Positions 7,833-14,715 of a stretch of DNA of 20,403 nt are shown in pieces (position 1 is the first letter of the stretch; every line of letters begins with the position of its first letter). The DNA is taken from IMG/VR virus record IMGVR_UViG_3300032782_000220, positions 1 through 20,403 of that record. One strand, given 5' to 3'. The stretch comes from a virus. The notes below the pieces were generated by a model. That model saw only the letters and a program-made list of their open reading frames with translations. It was not told the origin of the DNA and ran no database searches. The translations under genes were made by a program, and so were the position numbers.

Positions 7833-7886
7833 TTTTCCCCTCTTTTGCTTTCAAAACGTGTCGGGAATGGCGGAAAAATGACAAAA

Positions 7887-7962
7887 TGGCTGCACCGGGT
7901 GGAATCGAACCACCGACCACCTGTTTAACAGACAGGCGCTCTGCCAACTGAGCTACAGTGCA
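7887..7962 (-). tRNA. tRNA-Asn (anticodon GUU), CCA encoded
   Basis: A full cloverleaf can be drawn. Acceptor TGCACTG/CGGTGCA (one G-U pair); D-arm GCTC..GAGC; anticodon stem CCTGT/ACAGG with loop CTGTTAA, anticodon GTT; T-arm GGTGG-TTCGATT-CCACC; discriminator G and encoded CCA at 7887-7889. The 76-nt length is canonical. Its 5' end overlaps the last codons and the TAG stop of the terminase gene, so a processed tRNA would be excised from the late mRNA. Confidence 0.96.
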
Positions 7963-9401
7963 TCATCCCAAGGTAATTCGCGGGGCCAGTCGCCCTCATC
8001 GAGGCCAGCCTCCCGCTCGAGCCGTTCGCGCTCGCGCTCCCAAATCCCTTCCGATTGTTGTTTGTACCATTCGGGTGAGTCAATTGGAATTTTCTTGGTC
8101 AATTTGTCGGTGATAGCCGGCCGGCTCATAAGCCCATAGCGGCACATATCGTAGGCGTCATCGCCGGAGAACGGATCCCCTTCGGTGGCGTCCACTTTCA
8201 AAACATCTTCCACATGGTCCGGATCATGAATCATTCGGGAAATGGTGTCGAAAGTGATTGGGCACGTGTTAAAGATGTAAAACCGTGGCTTATTCCCAGG
8301 ACGTTCCCGCCAAGCTAAATAATCTCGTAGTTGGGCTGCGCCCTGTACGCGGTCAATTACGGCGCGTTTTAAAGAAATGCCGTGAGTTAAAAACTGTTCG
8401 GCAACCGTCGGAGGTTGGGCGTCATCGCGCAAAGTGCTCTTCTGTGTCCAGCAATCATGCCCGGATACTATTGGATATAGCGTCGCTGTGTCTTCAAATA
8501 AATTCAATTCTCGAGCAAATTGATCAACCCGCAGGCCTGCCTGTACGAGCTCCCGATAAAGATAGGTGTTCCCGTCCTCATCGTTTGCGAACCACCCGAA
8601 GGCAGCGGGATGATTGAAGCCGTAGTCATAAGCACCGAATCGATTCCAATGGCGTGGAATGGTAAAGGGCTCGATGAAATGGACGTCTTTCGAGATTTCT
8701 TGAAAGAACTGGCCCGCGAAAATGTCCCAATCGCCATAGCGATATGCTCTGCGAAGCGCTTCATTCGGTTCACTATTGAGCCGGTACACATAGGCCGGAT
8801 CATTCTCCATTAGAGCGGCGTTATCGTCTACTAGGGCTTGAATGAAGTAATAGTCTTGAGGACGCTCAAGGCTATTGAAACGCCGTTCAATAAAGAGACG
8901 TTTGAGCCAGCCATGGCCCAAACCGCCCGGGTTTCCGGTAAGAATGCATCTTGCGGGAATATCCGATCGGGAAGAACGATTTGATCCGAGTAATCGTCGA
9001 AACATTGCTTCGAGCCATTGTCCGGCTTCGTCGATTCCAAGGTCATGAAATTCCCTTCCTTGGTATAAATCTACGTCAGATTCGTTCTTGCAGTGGCAGA
9101 ATTCAAGTGTAGAGCCATTGGGGAGGGTGAGAAGTTTCTTGGCCTGATTGTAGTAGCGTTTGAGCTGGGGGAATGCCACGAAGAGCGGCCGAATGTGATT
9201 ACCCTCGAGTTCGGGATAAGTGCGGCGGAAGATGGCGCCATGGCTTCCGGGATAAGCGAAGCACCGAAGTAGCATGATGAGCTGAAGGCCCTTGGATTTG
9301 CCACCCCCCTTAGCTCCGCCGTAGAAAACGATTGGGAATTGCTCAACCGCGCGCTTCAGTAGCTTTTGCTTCGGCTGAAGGCGGATTTTGAGCTCAATCA
9401 C
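7953..9401 (-). CDS. terL: Terminase large subunit (DNA packaging ATPase/nuclease)
   Basis: The protein has 482 residues and all expected motifs. Walker A GGAKGGGKS is at 28-36, Walker B LGIDEA at 121-126, and the coupling motif TGNPGG at 155-160. The RNase H-fold nuclease follows, with acidic residues in GAYDYG (Asp259), SGHDCW (Asp316) and GDDAYD (about 414-418). It cleaves concatemeric DNA and powers its translocation into the prohead through the portal. Translation starts at GTG 9401, which overlaps the upstream gene's stop (GTGA). Its TAG stop lies inside the 5' end of tRNA-Asn. Confidence 0.95.
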   Translation of the reverse strand: MIELKIRLQPKQKLLKRAVEQFPIVFYGGAKGGGKSKGLQLIMLLRCFAYPGSHGAIFRRTYPELEGNHIRPLFVAFPQLKRYYNQAKKLLTLPNGSTLEFCHCKNESDVDLYQGREFHDLGIDEAGQWLEAMFRRLLGSNRSSRSDIPARCILTGNPGGLGHGWLKRLFIERRFNSLERPQDYYFIQALVDDNAALMENDPAYVYRLNSEPNEALRRAYRYGDWDIFAGQFFQEISKDVHFIEPFTIPRHWNRFGAYDYGFNHPAAFGWFANDEDGNTYLYRELVQAGLRVDQFARELNLFEDTATLYPIVSGHDCWTQKSTLRDDAQPPTVAEQFLTHGISLKRAVIDRVQGAAQLRDYLAWRERPGNKPRFYIFNTCPITFDTISRMIHDPDHVEDVLKVDATEGDPFSGDDAYDMCRYGLMSRPAITDKLTKKIPIDSPEWYKQQSEGIWERERERLEREAGLDEGDWPRELPWDDAL

Positions 9402-9619
9402 TTTTTCAGTGCTGTAAGAAGTAAATCTAATAGCATGGCAATTTGCTGGTTATACCATTCGCCTTTTACTTGTTGGTCTACCGTTCCAATCTCTTCCCAA
9501 TGTTTAGTATAAAAAGGATCAAGTTTGGAACGATAAAGACGATAGATTGTGGTTCCAGACGCAATCCCATCTTCTGCGGTAAGGCGATTTCGATCGTTTT
9601 CAAAAAATATTTTTCTCAT
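9398..9619 (-). CDS. Small hypothetical protein between terS-like and terL
   Basis: The predicted protein has 73 residues. It overlaps its upstream neighbour by ATGA (9616-9619) and terL by GTGA (9398-9401), so it is part of the packaging cistron. It is helical and Tyr/Trp-rich (TIYRLYRSKLDPFYTKHWEE) and ends in a Leu-rich helix (MLLDLLLTALKK). It may be an accessory to packaging, judging only by position. No family was recognised. Confidence 0.75.
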   Translation of the reverse strand: MRKIFFENDRNRLTAEDGIASGTTIYRLYRSKLDPFYTKHWEEIGTVDQQVKGEWYNQQIAMLLDLLLTALKK

Positions 9620-9951
9620 TTTTCAGAATAATCCTCGACGATGATTTTGAAGCCCTCTTGGCCGGTGGTGAGTTCTACTTTGTTTTTCTGCGAGTAGAGG
9701 TATTTGGAAGCTTCTTTCGCCGCTTGGTTGCGTTCATTGAGAGGCACATTTTCTACTTCGTTCATGGCCCCAGAAGCCGTAAAGACTTTCGTGGTTTTGG
9801 TTTTGAACCCCAATCCCTTCCAATCGCCGGCCGCAATCATCATGAGGACTTCAAAAGGGTTGATAGCAAAGCGAGCGGCAATCGCTTCCACCTCAAGATT
9901 TCTTTTATTCTTGCAGCCTTTCGGCCTTCCTGGTCCGCCTTTTCTGTTCAT
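9616..9951 (-). CDS. Putative terminase small subunit / DNA-binding packaging protein
   Basis: The protein has 111 residues. It begins with an AT-hook-like GGPGRPKGCKNKRN and continues with helical FEVLMMIAAGDWKGLGFK. The C-terminal part has NERNQAAKEASKYLYSQKNK and ends GFKIIVEDYSEK. This layout is seen in small phage proteins encoded just before terL, many annotated as small terminases or DUF-type. Recognition of phage DNA for packaging is inferred from the AT-hook and position. There is no clear Shine-Dalgarno; the 27-nt gap upstream is AT-rich (TGTGATAAAATAAAT) and might hold a promoter. Confidence 0.6.
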   Translation of the reverse strand: MNRKGGPGRPKGCKNKRNLEVEAIAARFAINPFEVLMMIAAGDWKGLGFKTKTTKVFTASGAMNEVENVPLNERNQAAKEASKYLYSQKNKVELTTGQEGFKIIVEDYSEK

Positions 9952-9978
9952 ATATGGAATTTATTTTATCACAAAGCG

Positions 9979-10356
9979 TTAGAACTTACGGGGACTGGTT
10001 CTTCCGGGTTCCGGTTTATCAGTCGTTATCCCGCGACTAATAATCGAGGCCCGTTGCTGTAGGGCCGCGGCGGCAGCGGGAGTTACCGGTGCGGGCACCT
10101 GCACTTGTGGCACCAAATCCGGATGCTTTGCCATGAGCCGTTGCATCGAGGGCGATTGCTGCGCCACAACGGGGCTTGCAGGCTCGGGTAACGGAGGAAG
10201 CGGAGGCGCGGGTATTGGGATTGTTCCCCAGTTTGTTCCACGTGGAATCTGGGGCATTGGTGGCGCTTGCAAGAGGTTTGCTTCCACTTCACGAATTCTA
10301 TCGGAAACCATCAATTTCAGGTTTCGCGGGAGATCATCGCAAAGAAACAGATCCAT
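9979..10356 (-). CDS. Hypothetical Pro/Ala-rich protein
   Basis: The open frame extends to 10620, but its first 88 residues overlap the better supported zinc-ribbon gene at 10376-10570. I therefore start at ATG 10356, which gives 125 residues beginning MDLFLCDDLPRNLKLMVSDR. A short helical domain is followed by Pro-rich linkers (IPIPAPPLPPLPEPASP) and an Ala-rich segment ending SPRKF. The Shine-Dalgarno is weak, and translation may be coupled to the upstream stop 19 nt away. A linker-rich virion or packaging accessory is possible. Function is unknown. Confidence 0.55.
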   Translation of the reverse strand: MDLFLCDDLPRNLKLMVSDRIREVEANLLQAPPMPQIPRGTNWGTIPIPAPPLPPLPEPASPVVAQQSPSMQRLMAKHPDLVPQVQVPAPVTPAAAAALQQRASIISRGITTDKPEPGRTSPRKF

Positions 10357-10375
10357 CAAGAATGAGAGTTCAGTT

Positions 10376-10570
10376 CTATTTTTGGGAGCAATCGAAGCAC
10401 AAGGCGCATTCTCTTGCGATTTCCCATCCCTTGGTAACCTTAGTCTCATAGCTCTTGGTTTCTCGGTTCTTGATAAGGTTTTGGTATTCTTTTTCTCTTC
10501 GCTCAAAGATGAATCGATGCTGTTTTTCTCTTGGTCTTGTGGTTTTTCCGCAGCATCCGCACTTAAACAT
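10376..10570 (-). CDS. Small zinc-ribbon-like protein
   Basis: The predicted protein has 64 residues. Cysteines Cys4, Cys6 and Cys7 (KCGCCGKT) at the start and Cys55, Cys58, Cys61 (CALCFDC) at the end frame a highly charged helix, as in a zinc-ribbon. The ATG follows TGAGGACGA, a good Shine-Dalgarno formed by the end of the upstream gene. A longer frame covers the same DNA, but the cysteine pattern and ribosome site favour this one. Function is unknown; nucleic-acid binding is the usual role of such ribbons. Confidence 0.68.
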   Translation of the reverse strand: MFKCGCCGKTTRPREKQHRFIFERREKEYQNLIKNRETKSYETKVTKGWEIARECALCFDCSQK

Positions 10571-10576
10571 TCGTCC

Positions 10577-11038
10577 TCACTTCTCATTCTTGACTTGCTC
10601 ATATTCTTTTTCAGAAGCAAGCCCCCAGCTTTTCATCAAATCCTTGAAGCCTTGCCTCACATAATTGAATGCTCGAATGGCCCTGGCACGCACCTTTTGG
10701 GAAAGCGAGGGCTTTGTGTCCTCGAGGTGTGGCGCCTGTAATGTGCGCATTTGCGAAATGTACTTTCCCTTGTTGCGCTGAAGTTCGGTATAGAATTCGA
10801 GCTCACCCGGCTTGAAGATGCGGGTACCAACGTCAATGTTACCATCTTTGTCGCGAACCTGAGCCGATTTCGGAATTTCTGACGCCCAATAGGCCTTGAG
10901 CTCATCATCCGTCATCTTCATTCGCCGTTGGGTTTCCGGCGTTTGGATAGAGAAGATGTAGGCCTCCCGTTCCGCAGGCGAAAGGGCATTCACCTCAGCG
11001 ACAGTCAGCCTTTTTGGTCTTTGGGGCCGTTCGTTCAT
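10577..11038 (-). CDS. Hypothetical charged helical protein
   Basis: The protein has 153 residues, mostly helical and charged. Its N-terminus is basic (MNERPQRPKRLTVAEVNALS). A central region (KSAQVRDKDGNIDVGTRIF) is followed by a basic C-terminal helix (SQKVRARAIRAFNYVRQGFK). The start overlaps the preceding stop by ATGA. No domain was recognised. It sits in the packaging-proximal part of the late operon. Confidence 0.7.
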   Translation of the reverse strand: MNERPQRPKRLTVAEVNALSPAEREAYIFSIQTPETQRRMKMTDDELKAYWASEIPKSAQVRDKDGNIDVGTRIFKPGELEFYTELQRNKGKYISQMRTLQAPHLEDTKPSLSQKVRARAIRAFNYVRQGFKDLMKSWGLASEKEYEQVKNEK

Positions 11039-11469
11039 TTCGGAAGATTCAAAGAAACGCCAGTATCACCATGGCCAGGACCCTGGAAAACACGATGCTG
11101 GGGCCCGCCAACCTGCGCCTCTACCTTAACCTTGGCTGGCGGCCTCCCGGGACCACGTTTCTCATTGGCTTGGGGAGCGGCGGCGGGAGGTGAGGGTAAT
11201 GTCACCTCATGGGTTTTATCGGCCTGCGCCTTTTGTGCAGGCGTCCCCGCTTTCAAATCGGGCCACCAAAAGGCGATATTCTCGCGGGGAATCTTAGCGG
11301 TATAGAACCCGGGAAGCTTCACGGTGAGCTCCCTGACTTCCGTATCATAGGTCAATGAGAGGCCTGTCATTTCCCTTACCTTGAGTTTGGTACCGCAGTT
11401 CTTTCCGCCCTTGTCACTGCCTAAGAAAAGGCCGGTGTGCAGCTCGGCGTAAATCCAATTTTCTTTCAT
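11035..11469 (-). CDS. Hypothetical protein with AT-hook-like C-terminus
   Basis: I chose ATG 11469, preceded by AAAGGAAACTC, instead of the longer frame to 11505. This gives 144 residues. The N-terminal half is beta-rich (MKENWIYAELHTGLFLGSDK ... LTVKLPGFYTAKIP). The C-terminal half is Pro/Ala-rich and contains KRGPGRPPAKVK, an AT-hook-like minor-groove binding motif. With this start it no longer overlaps the GNAT-like gene. DNA association is inferred; no family was recognised. Confidence 0.7.
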   Translation of the reverse strand: MKENWIYAELHTGLFLGSDKGGKNCGTKLKVREMTGLSLTYDTEVRELTVKLPGFYTAKIPRENIAFWWPDLKAGTPAQKAQADKTHEVTLPSPPAAAPQANEKRGPGRPPAKVKVEAQVGGPQHRVFQGPGHGDTGVSLNLPK

Positions 11470-11479
11470 GAGTTTCCTT

Positions 11480-11944
11480 TCATGCAAACGGATCAAAAAT
11501 AGCATCCGGAATCTTCGACCACAATTGCAGTCCGATTCGGGTTAAGTGAGTGAAACAGTAAATGTCTTTCGGCTCGCCAATCAGCTTTCTCGCAATCCCC
11601 TGATGCCTTTGGTATTTATGAACGTGGACATAGTGCAGGCAATTGGGCCGTGGCGCGCCATTCAATCGTTCAACAACCGCAAACCCAAGCACCACGTCAG
11701 GCGCATCCGAGAGAACGGCAAATCGCACTATGGTATTTATCCGGTTCAATATCTGCGATATGTATTGGTCGTAGGCCCTGAAAAAAGATTCCTGATTGGC
11801 AAGCTTGATGTAGTCATTGCCCACGCGGTAGCTGCGCTTCCACTTCGAGTAAACCAGGTTGCGCAACTCCCCCTCAACCCCATCCCCATACCAGTTCTTA
11901 ACTACGTAACTAGCCTGTTTTTCTGATGCCCCAGCGTCGTTCAT
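11480..11944 (-). CDS. GNAT-like N-acetyltransferase
   Basis: With ATG 11944 the protein has 154 residues; the frame is open to 12010. Strands (TIVRFAVLSDAPDVVLGFAV) lead to LHYVHVHKYQRHQGIARKLI, whose R-x-x-G-I-A segment matches the acetyl-CoA pyrophosphate-binding motif A of GNAT enzymes. The C-terminus is short for the fold. The substrate is unknown. It overlaps the upstream gene by 35 nt, so it may be translated by coupling. Similar small GNAT-like proteins occur among phage late genes. Confidence 0.55.
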   Translation of the reverse strand: MNDAGASEKQASYVVKNWYGDGVEGELRNLVYSKWKRSYRVGNDYIKLANQESFFRAYDQYISQILNRINTIVRFAVLSDAPDVVLGFAVVERLNGAPRPNCLHYVHVHKYQRHQGIARKLIGEPKDIYCFTHLTRIGLQLWSKIPDAIFDPFA

Positions 11945-12302
11945 ATTTGTGGATGATAAGGCGGATGGTTTCTCGGTGACAGCGCTCATTGTGGATTGCG
12001 AGTGTTTCACAGATACTCTTGATGGTAGCGCCCAATGCGCGTTGCTCCATTACGTAGACTTCGATCCAATCCCGCCAGTGAACCTCCCTATGGAAGCCAT
12101 CGGCAATGAGCTCGAAGTAAGCAATCTTGTTTTCCCGAAGCAAGGGGCAAGCGCCACGATAGCTATTCGCGGCCCACTGCTTGAGAACAAACCTTCCATT
12201 TACCCTTTCTTCCGCATCTTCAAAGCCGGATTGCTCGAGCCGTTCATACCATTCTTTTTCAAGTGCTTTGAACTGGCTGGTCTGCCAATACTTTGGTTTC
12301 AT
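11910..12302 (-). CDS. Hypothetical protein, possible helix-turn-helix
   Basis: The protein has 130 residues, with aromatic-rich and basic segments (YWQTSQFKALEKEWYERLEQ). Near the C-terminus, GATIKSICETLAIHNERCHR followed by ETIRLIIHKYERRWG has the spacing of a helix-turn-helix recognition unit. It may be a DNA-binding or packaging-related protein. The gene overlaps both neighbours (35-44 nt), as is usual for this cluster. Confidence 0.62.
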   Translation of the reverse strand: MKPKYWQTSQFKALEKEWYERLEQSGFEDAEERVNGRFVLKQWAANSYRGACPLLRENKIAYFELIADGFHREVHWRDWIEVYVMEQRALGATIKSICETLAIHNERCHRETIRLIIHKYERRWGIRKTG

Positions 12303-12723
12303 CAGGCGATGGCTTGAAATCCACTACCTTTAGTTTATTCGCTTGCTCTTCTTTTTCATACTCTGCTTTGGCCGCATCCCGGATTTCTTTCCGCATGGCA
12401 TCTGCCACTTGGTTCACGGCACTCTTGCGAAGGGCATGAATGAAAAAGGCGTCCTCTTTGTAGGATTCTGTAGGGCCCAGGTGCAAAAGCATGTCTGCCA
12501 ACGCGAATTTTTGGCTCCGCGGCGTTGCGGTCAGCATAGCCCCTGCAATGATGCGGTCAGACCATTCCTCGAACTCTTGGCGGCCGGTAGGAAGTGGGCG
12601 GCGTTCGTGGAGCTGACGCTGAATCTCTTCAACCGGCGTATCAGCCGTATTGTGTGTGGGGATAGGAAGCGGATCCCTAGACTTCTTTGGCTCTTCCCCC
12701 CAAAACCGAATCTTCCAACCCAT
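12259..12723 (-). CDS. Hypothetical protein
   Basis: The predicted protein has 154 residues starting MGWKIRFWGEEPKKSRDPLP. The ATG follows AGGGGGTTGG, a good Shine-Dalgarno. A helical middle (FEEWSDRIIAGAMLTATPRS, then FALADMLLHLGP) is followed by a charged helix (ADAMRKEIRDAAKAEYEKEE). No motif was recognised. It overlaps the downstream gene by 44 nt in another frame. Confidence 0.7.
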   Translation of the reverse strand: MGWKIRFWGEEPKKSRDPLPIPTHNTADTPVEEIQRQLHERRPLPTGRQEFEEWSDRIIAGAMLTATPRSQKFALADMLLHLGPTESYKEDAFFIHALRKSAVNQVADAMRKEIRDAAKAEYEKEEQANKLKVVDFKPSPDETKVLADQPVQST

Positions 12724-12731
12724 CCAACCCC

Positions 12732-12992
12732 CTATCTGAAGCCGCGCACCTTTTCCAAGATTTCGGCGGCTTGGTTTACTGAATACTGCTTATTGGGAAA
12801 GTGTTCTCGGATACAGAAATCGCAAATCCAATAGGGCCCAATCTGTGCCACGTATTGTTGCATGATTTTTTTCTGGCAACCGTGGCAGAGGCCATCCCAT
12901 CCGGCCTTACGCTCGGTATCGTCCTTTTTGCAATAGAAACATTCATCCGGGTTGCAAAGCCCCAGATCGTGCTTTCGCTTGTACCAACTCAC
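12732..12992 (-). CDS. Small multi-cysteine zinc-finger protein
   Basis: The protein has 86 residues. Cysteines are at 13, 18 and 21 (CNPDECFYC), 36 and 39 (CHGC), and 57 and 60 (CDFC), giving at least three CxxC knuckles and probably two zinc sites. The C-terminus (NQAAEILEKVRGF) is a helix. The ATG overlaps the preceding stop (ATGA). Small zinc proteins in phages often bind nucleic acids or host polymerase, but nothing here shows the partner. Confidence 0.72.
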   Translation of the reverse strand: MSWYKRKHDLGLCNPDECFYCKKDDTERKAGWDGLCHGCQKKIMQQYVAQIGPYWICDFCIREHFPNKQYSVNQAAEILEKVRGFR

Positions 12993-13192
12993 TTGGCAAC
13001 TTGAAGCTTTTTCTTTTCCTCTGCCTCTTCGAGGGCTTTCTTTCTGCGCAGTTCCGCCATTTCTCGGTTGAGATACATCATGCGCATGAGGTTTTCGGAC
13101 ATTTCGAGAATCGGCAAGACGAAGCGGTATAGCGAAACCCCAACATCATGCGCTTTCTGGCCGTGTTCATTGAGAATCTCTTGTTCTGTCAT
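12989..13192 (-). CDS. Small helical/coiled-coil protein
   Basis: The predicted protein has 67 residues. A hydrophobic helix (GVSLYRFVLPILEMSENLMR) is followed by a charged coiled coil (REMAELRRKKALEEAEEKKK). There is no clear transmembrane segment. It overlaps the zinc-finger gene downstream (ATGA), and the ATG also overlaps the stop of the fragmentary gene upstream. Function is unknown. Confidence 0.7.
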   Translation of the reverse strand: MTEQEILNEHGQKAHDVGVSLYRFVLPILEMSENLMRMMYLNREMAELRRKKALEEAEEKKKLQVAK

Positions 13193-13337
13193 AAGGCTTG
13201 AGGATAAGGGGCAATATTGTGCTCTTCAAGTAATTTATCGACGTGATAAAATTGAGCTGGCCACTCGCATGGTGCGATGCACGGCGCGCCTTTGGCGTGC
13301 TGTCGCCCCCGGAGCGGAAGGCTTCGGTGTCACTCAC
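13189..13337 (-). pseudogene. Small gene split by a one-base frame break
   Basis: From GTG 13337 the frame reads SDTEAFRSGGDSTPK, like the start of many small phage proteins. After a one-base shift the text continues GAPCIAPCEWPAQFYHVDKL and LEEHNIAPYPQAL, ending in TGA that overlaps the next ATG (TTATGA). Neither frame alone has both a start and the coupled end. The joined product would be about 49 residues. A missing base (for example in the GGGGG run) or a real mutation would explain it. It fills an otherwise empty gap of about 190 nt. Confidence 0.45.
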
Positions 13338-13379
13338 GATTCAAATTGTTTGGGCGTGGAGTGTTTTGAGACACGACTA

Positions 13380-13649
13380 TCAACGGGGCTCAGGGGTTTT
13401 GAAAGAATTACCCTGGGCCCCTTTGTCTATACGGCCGAAGATATGGCCGATGAGATAGCCAATGCAAAGCCCAATCGAGTTTTCCCGAAAGCTTTGCGTG
13501 CTGGCAAACCAACCTTGAAGGGAAATGGTCCCGTTCGGGCCTCCGAAAGCCAAAGCAAAGGCGTCAAAGACCAGAATGATGATGATTGAAAAGAAGATGA
13601 AGCGCCGAGTAATCAGCGGCCAATCAAGAGACTTTAGCCAGGCGAGCAT
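13380..13649 (-). CDS. Small membrane protein
   Basis: The predicted protein has 89 residues. Residues about 16-36 (RFIFFSIIIILVFDAFALAF) form a strongly hydrophobic transmembrane helix. A second, weaker hydrophobic stretch (NSIGLCIGYLIGHIFG) lies near 58-73. Two helices and a short charged tail fit a small holin-like or membrane accessory protein, but no family was recognised. The ATG overlaps the end of the XRE-type regulator by 26 nt. Confidence 0.7.
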   Translation of the reverse strand: MLAWLKSLDWPLITRRFIFFSIIIILVFDAFALAFGGPNGTISLQGWFASTQSFRENSIGLCIGYLIGHIFGRIDKGAQGNSFKTPEPR

Positions 13650-13821
13650 GAATGGTCTTTAGTTGTTCCTCGATATGCCTTTGAGCATACTGGTTGGGCC
13701 GCCTCTTCCCATTCTCCCACTGATTCCAAGTATTGCCAGGAACCCCAATGAGACTTGCGGCCTCTATCTGATTCTTCCCAATGGCCTTTCTAAATAGCTT
13801 CAGTTTATGTGCGAACTGCAT
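13624..13821 (-). CDS. XRE/Cro-type helix-turn-helix regulator
   Basis: I start at ATG 13821 (MQFAHKLKLFRKAIGKNQIE), giving 65 residues; an upstream ATG at 13857 is also open. The fold is a compact HTH: KLFRKAIGKNQIEAASLIGV then GNTWNQWENGKRRPN, where the recognition helix and the W-x-x-W-E-x-G-x-R pattern match Cro/CI-type proteins. It is probably a phage transcription regulator. It lies two genes from the promoter at 14155, which it might control. Confidence 0.82.
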   Translation of the reverse strand: MQFAHKLKLFRKAIGKNQIEAASLIGVPGNTWNQWENGKRRPNQYAQRHIEEQLKTIHARLAKVS

Positions 13822-13862
13822 TCTACCTTTGTTATCGCATTGAGAAAAACCCGTCAATCGGC

Positions 13863-14120
13863 CTATTCCCCGTTCCCCGCATCCCCGCCGCGGCGTTCGG
13901 AAAGCATCTGGTAGATAGCGAGCACCTTGTCATGCATATCCTTCAGATCTTCCCGTTCTTTCTTTTCGAGTTCGGTCACTCGTTCCTCTAACTTCTCCCC
14001 ATCACTGTGTGCGTAAACGTGGGTTTCAAAATACGTGACAAGGCCCCCCGCCATCGTGAAACCCGCCAGGGCAGTGGATAAGAGCCACTGCCAGGTTTTC
14101 ATGCTAGAATTCTTGCCCAT
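13863..14120 (-). CDS. Small membrane protein with coiled-coil tail (holin-like)
   Basis: The predicted protein has 85 residues. An N-terminal transmembrane helix (about 10-29, WLLSTALAGFTMAGGLVTYF) is followed by a polar tail with heptad-like charge (DGEKLEERVTELEKKEREDL). One membrane segment plus coiled coil resembles small phage holin/XhlA-type or anchor proteins, though XhlA has the reverse order. ATG 14120 is used; ATG 14102 is an alternative. It is the first gene after the leftward promoter and lies opposite the lysis cassette. Confidence 0.7.
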   Translation of the reverse strand: MGKNSSMKTWQWLLSTALAGFTMAGGLVTYFETHVYAHSDGEKLEERVTELEKKEREDLKDMHDKVLAIYQMLSERRGGDAGNGE

Positions 14121-14151
14121 CGCCCGCTACACTGAAAGTGCAACCCACTTA

Positions 14152-14160
14152 ATTATAGCA
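14152..14160 (-). promoter_or_regulatory. Extended -10 promoter for the leftward operon
   Basis: On the minus strand the sequence TGCTATAAT gives a perfect TATAAT with the TGn extension, about 32 nt upstream of ATG 14120. No good -35 is visible, as is allowed for extended -10 promoters. A small palindrome CACTGAAAGTG (14130-14140) lies just downstream and could be an operator. The divergent plus-strand gene starts at 14172. Confidence 0.55.
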
Positions 14161-14171
14161 AAGGGGAAAAA

Positions 14172-14444
14172 ATGTCGGTCACCCAAATTCAGGTTCCGGT
14201 AGATGAGAACCAATACAAAGTTTTGCAGGGATTTGTGAAGTTCACGGCGGATACGATGGCTGCGCTAAAGAGCGGGAATCCCTTACAAGAGGCCATCGAG
14301 ATTGGAAGCGCTGCGCTTACTGACTTGCCGGGGATTATTCCCTTACTCCCCGCGGCAGAAGCGGAGGTGGGCTTTAATGCGGCGGAAGTCAATACGGTCG
14401 CCAATTTCTTGGGTTCTTTGTTGACGGCAATTCGGGGTTCTTAA
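14172..14444 (+). CDS. Small hypothetical protein of the rightward cassette
   Basis: The predicted protein has 90 residues, with AAAGGGGAAAAA before the ATG. It is moderately hydrophobic (AIEIGSAALTDLPGIIPLLP, then NTVANFLGSLLTAIRG) but lacks a clear long transmembrane helix. It is the first gene of the plus-strand cassette that ends in the M15-type peptidase, so a lysis-associated role is possible. No family was recognised. Confidence 0.75.
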   Translation: MSVTQIQVPVDENQYKVLQGFVKFTADTMAALKSGNPLQEAIEIGSAALTDLPGIIPLLPAAEAEVGFNAAEVNTVANFLGSLLTAIRGS

Positions 14445-14484
14445 TACTTTCAGAAGTGATCAGTCGTTCTTCGTTGCTTATGGA

Positions 14485-14514
14485 TGGGTTACAGGCAATG
14501 GGGCTTGTAACCCA
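14485..14514 (+). other. Stable hairpin in the leader of the 59-residue membrane protein
   Basis: TGGGTTACA (14485-14493) pairs perfectly with TGTAACCCA (14506-14514) around a 12-nt loop. Two further G-C pairs can form across a bulged A. No U-run follows, so it is not a classical terminator. It lies 21 nt before the next start codon and may modulate translation or mRNA stability. Confidence 0.4.
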
Positions 14515-14535
14515 CCTCCATTCATAGGGGGATTC

Positions 14536-14715
14536 ATGAATATCCTGGCTATTCTCAGTCTCTTGGTTCAAATCGCGCAGCTGATTTTGGGGCACTTGAC
14601 TACGGCGGCCACCACCGCGAGCTCGAACGGAACCACGGCGGAAACGGCACTAGTCAATACGGCGCAGGCCCTCCACGCGCATCTTGCGGCGTTTGTTCCG
14701 CCAAAAAAAAGCTAA
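14536..14715 (+). CDS. Short protein with N-terminal membrane helix
   Basis: The predicted protein has 59 residues; the ATG follows ATAGGGGGATTC. Residues 1-19 (MNILAILSLLVQIAQLILG) form a hydrophobic helix or signal-anchor. The rest is Ala/Thr-rich and ends FVPPKKS. The last codons are CCA AAA AAA AGC TAA. The A8 run is a perfect slippery sequence, and a shift of -1 there would continue directly into the M15 peptidase frame. It may therefore be either a separate small lysis protein or the anchor of a fused lysin. Confidence 0.68.
   Translation: MNILAILSLLVQIAQLILGHLTTAATTASSNGTTAETALVNTAQALHAHLAAFVPPKKS

Noticed and set aside
7699-7947. ORF reading MAERLSVKQVVGGSIPPGA across the tRNA
   Set aside because: This is the well-known false translation of a tRNA gene; the rest is a shadow of the beta-rich protein gene.
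10357-10620. N-terminal 88 residues of the long frame 9979-10620
   Set aside because: They overlap a zinc-ribbon gene with a better ribosome site, and the residues themselves are low-complexity Ser/Lys/Glu text.
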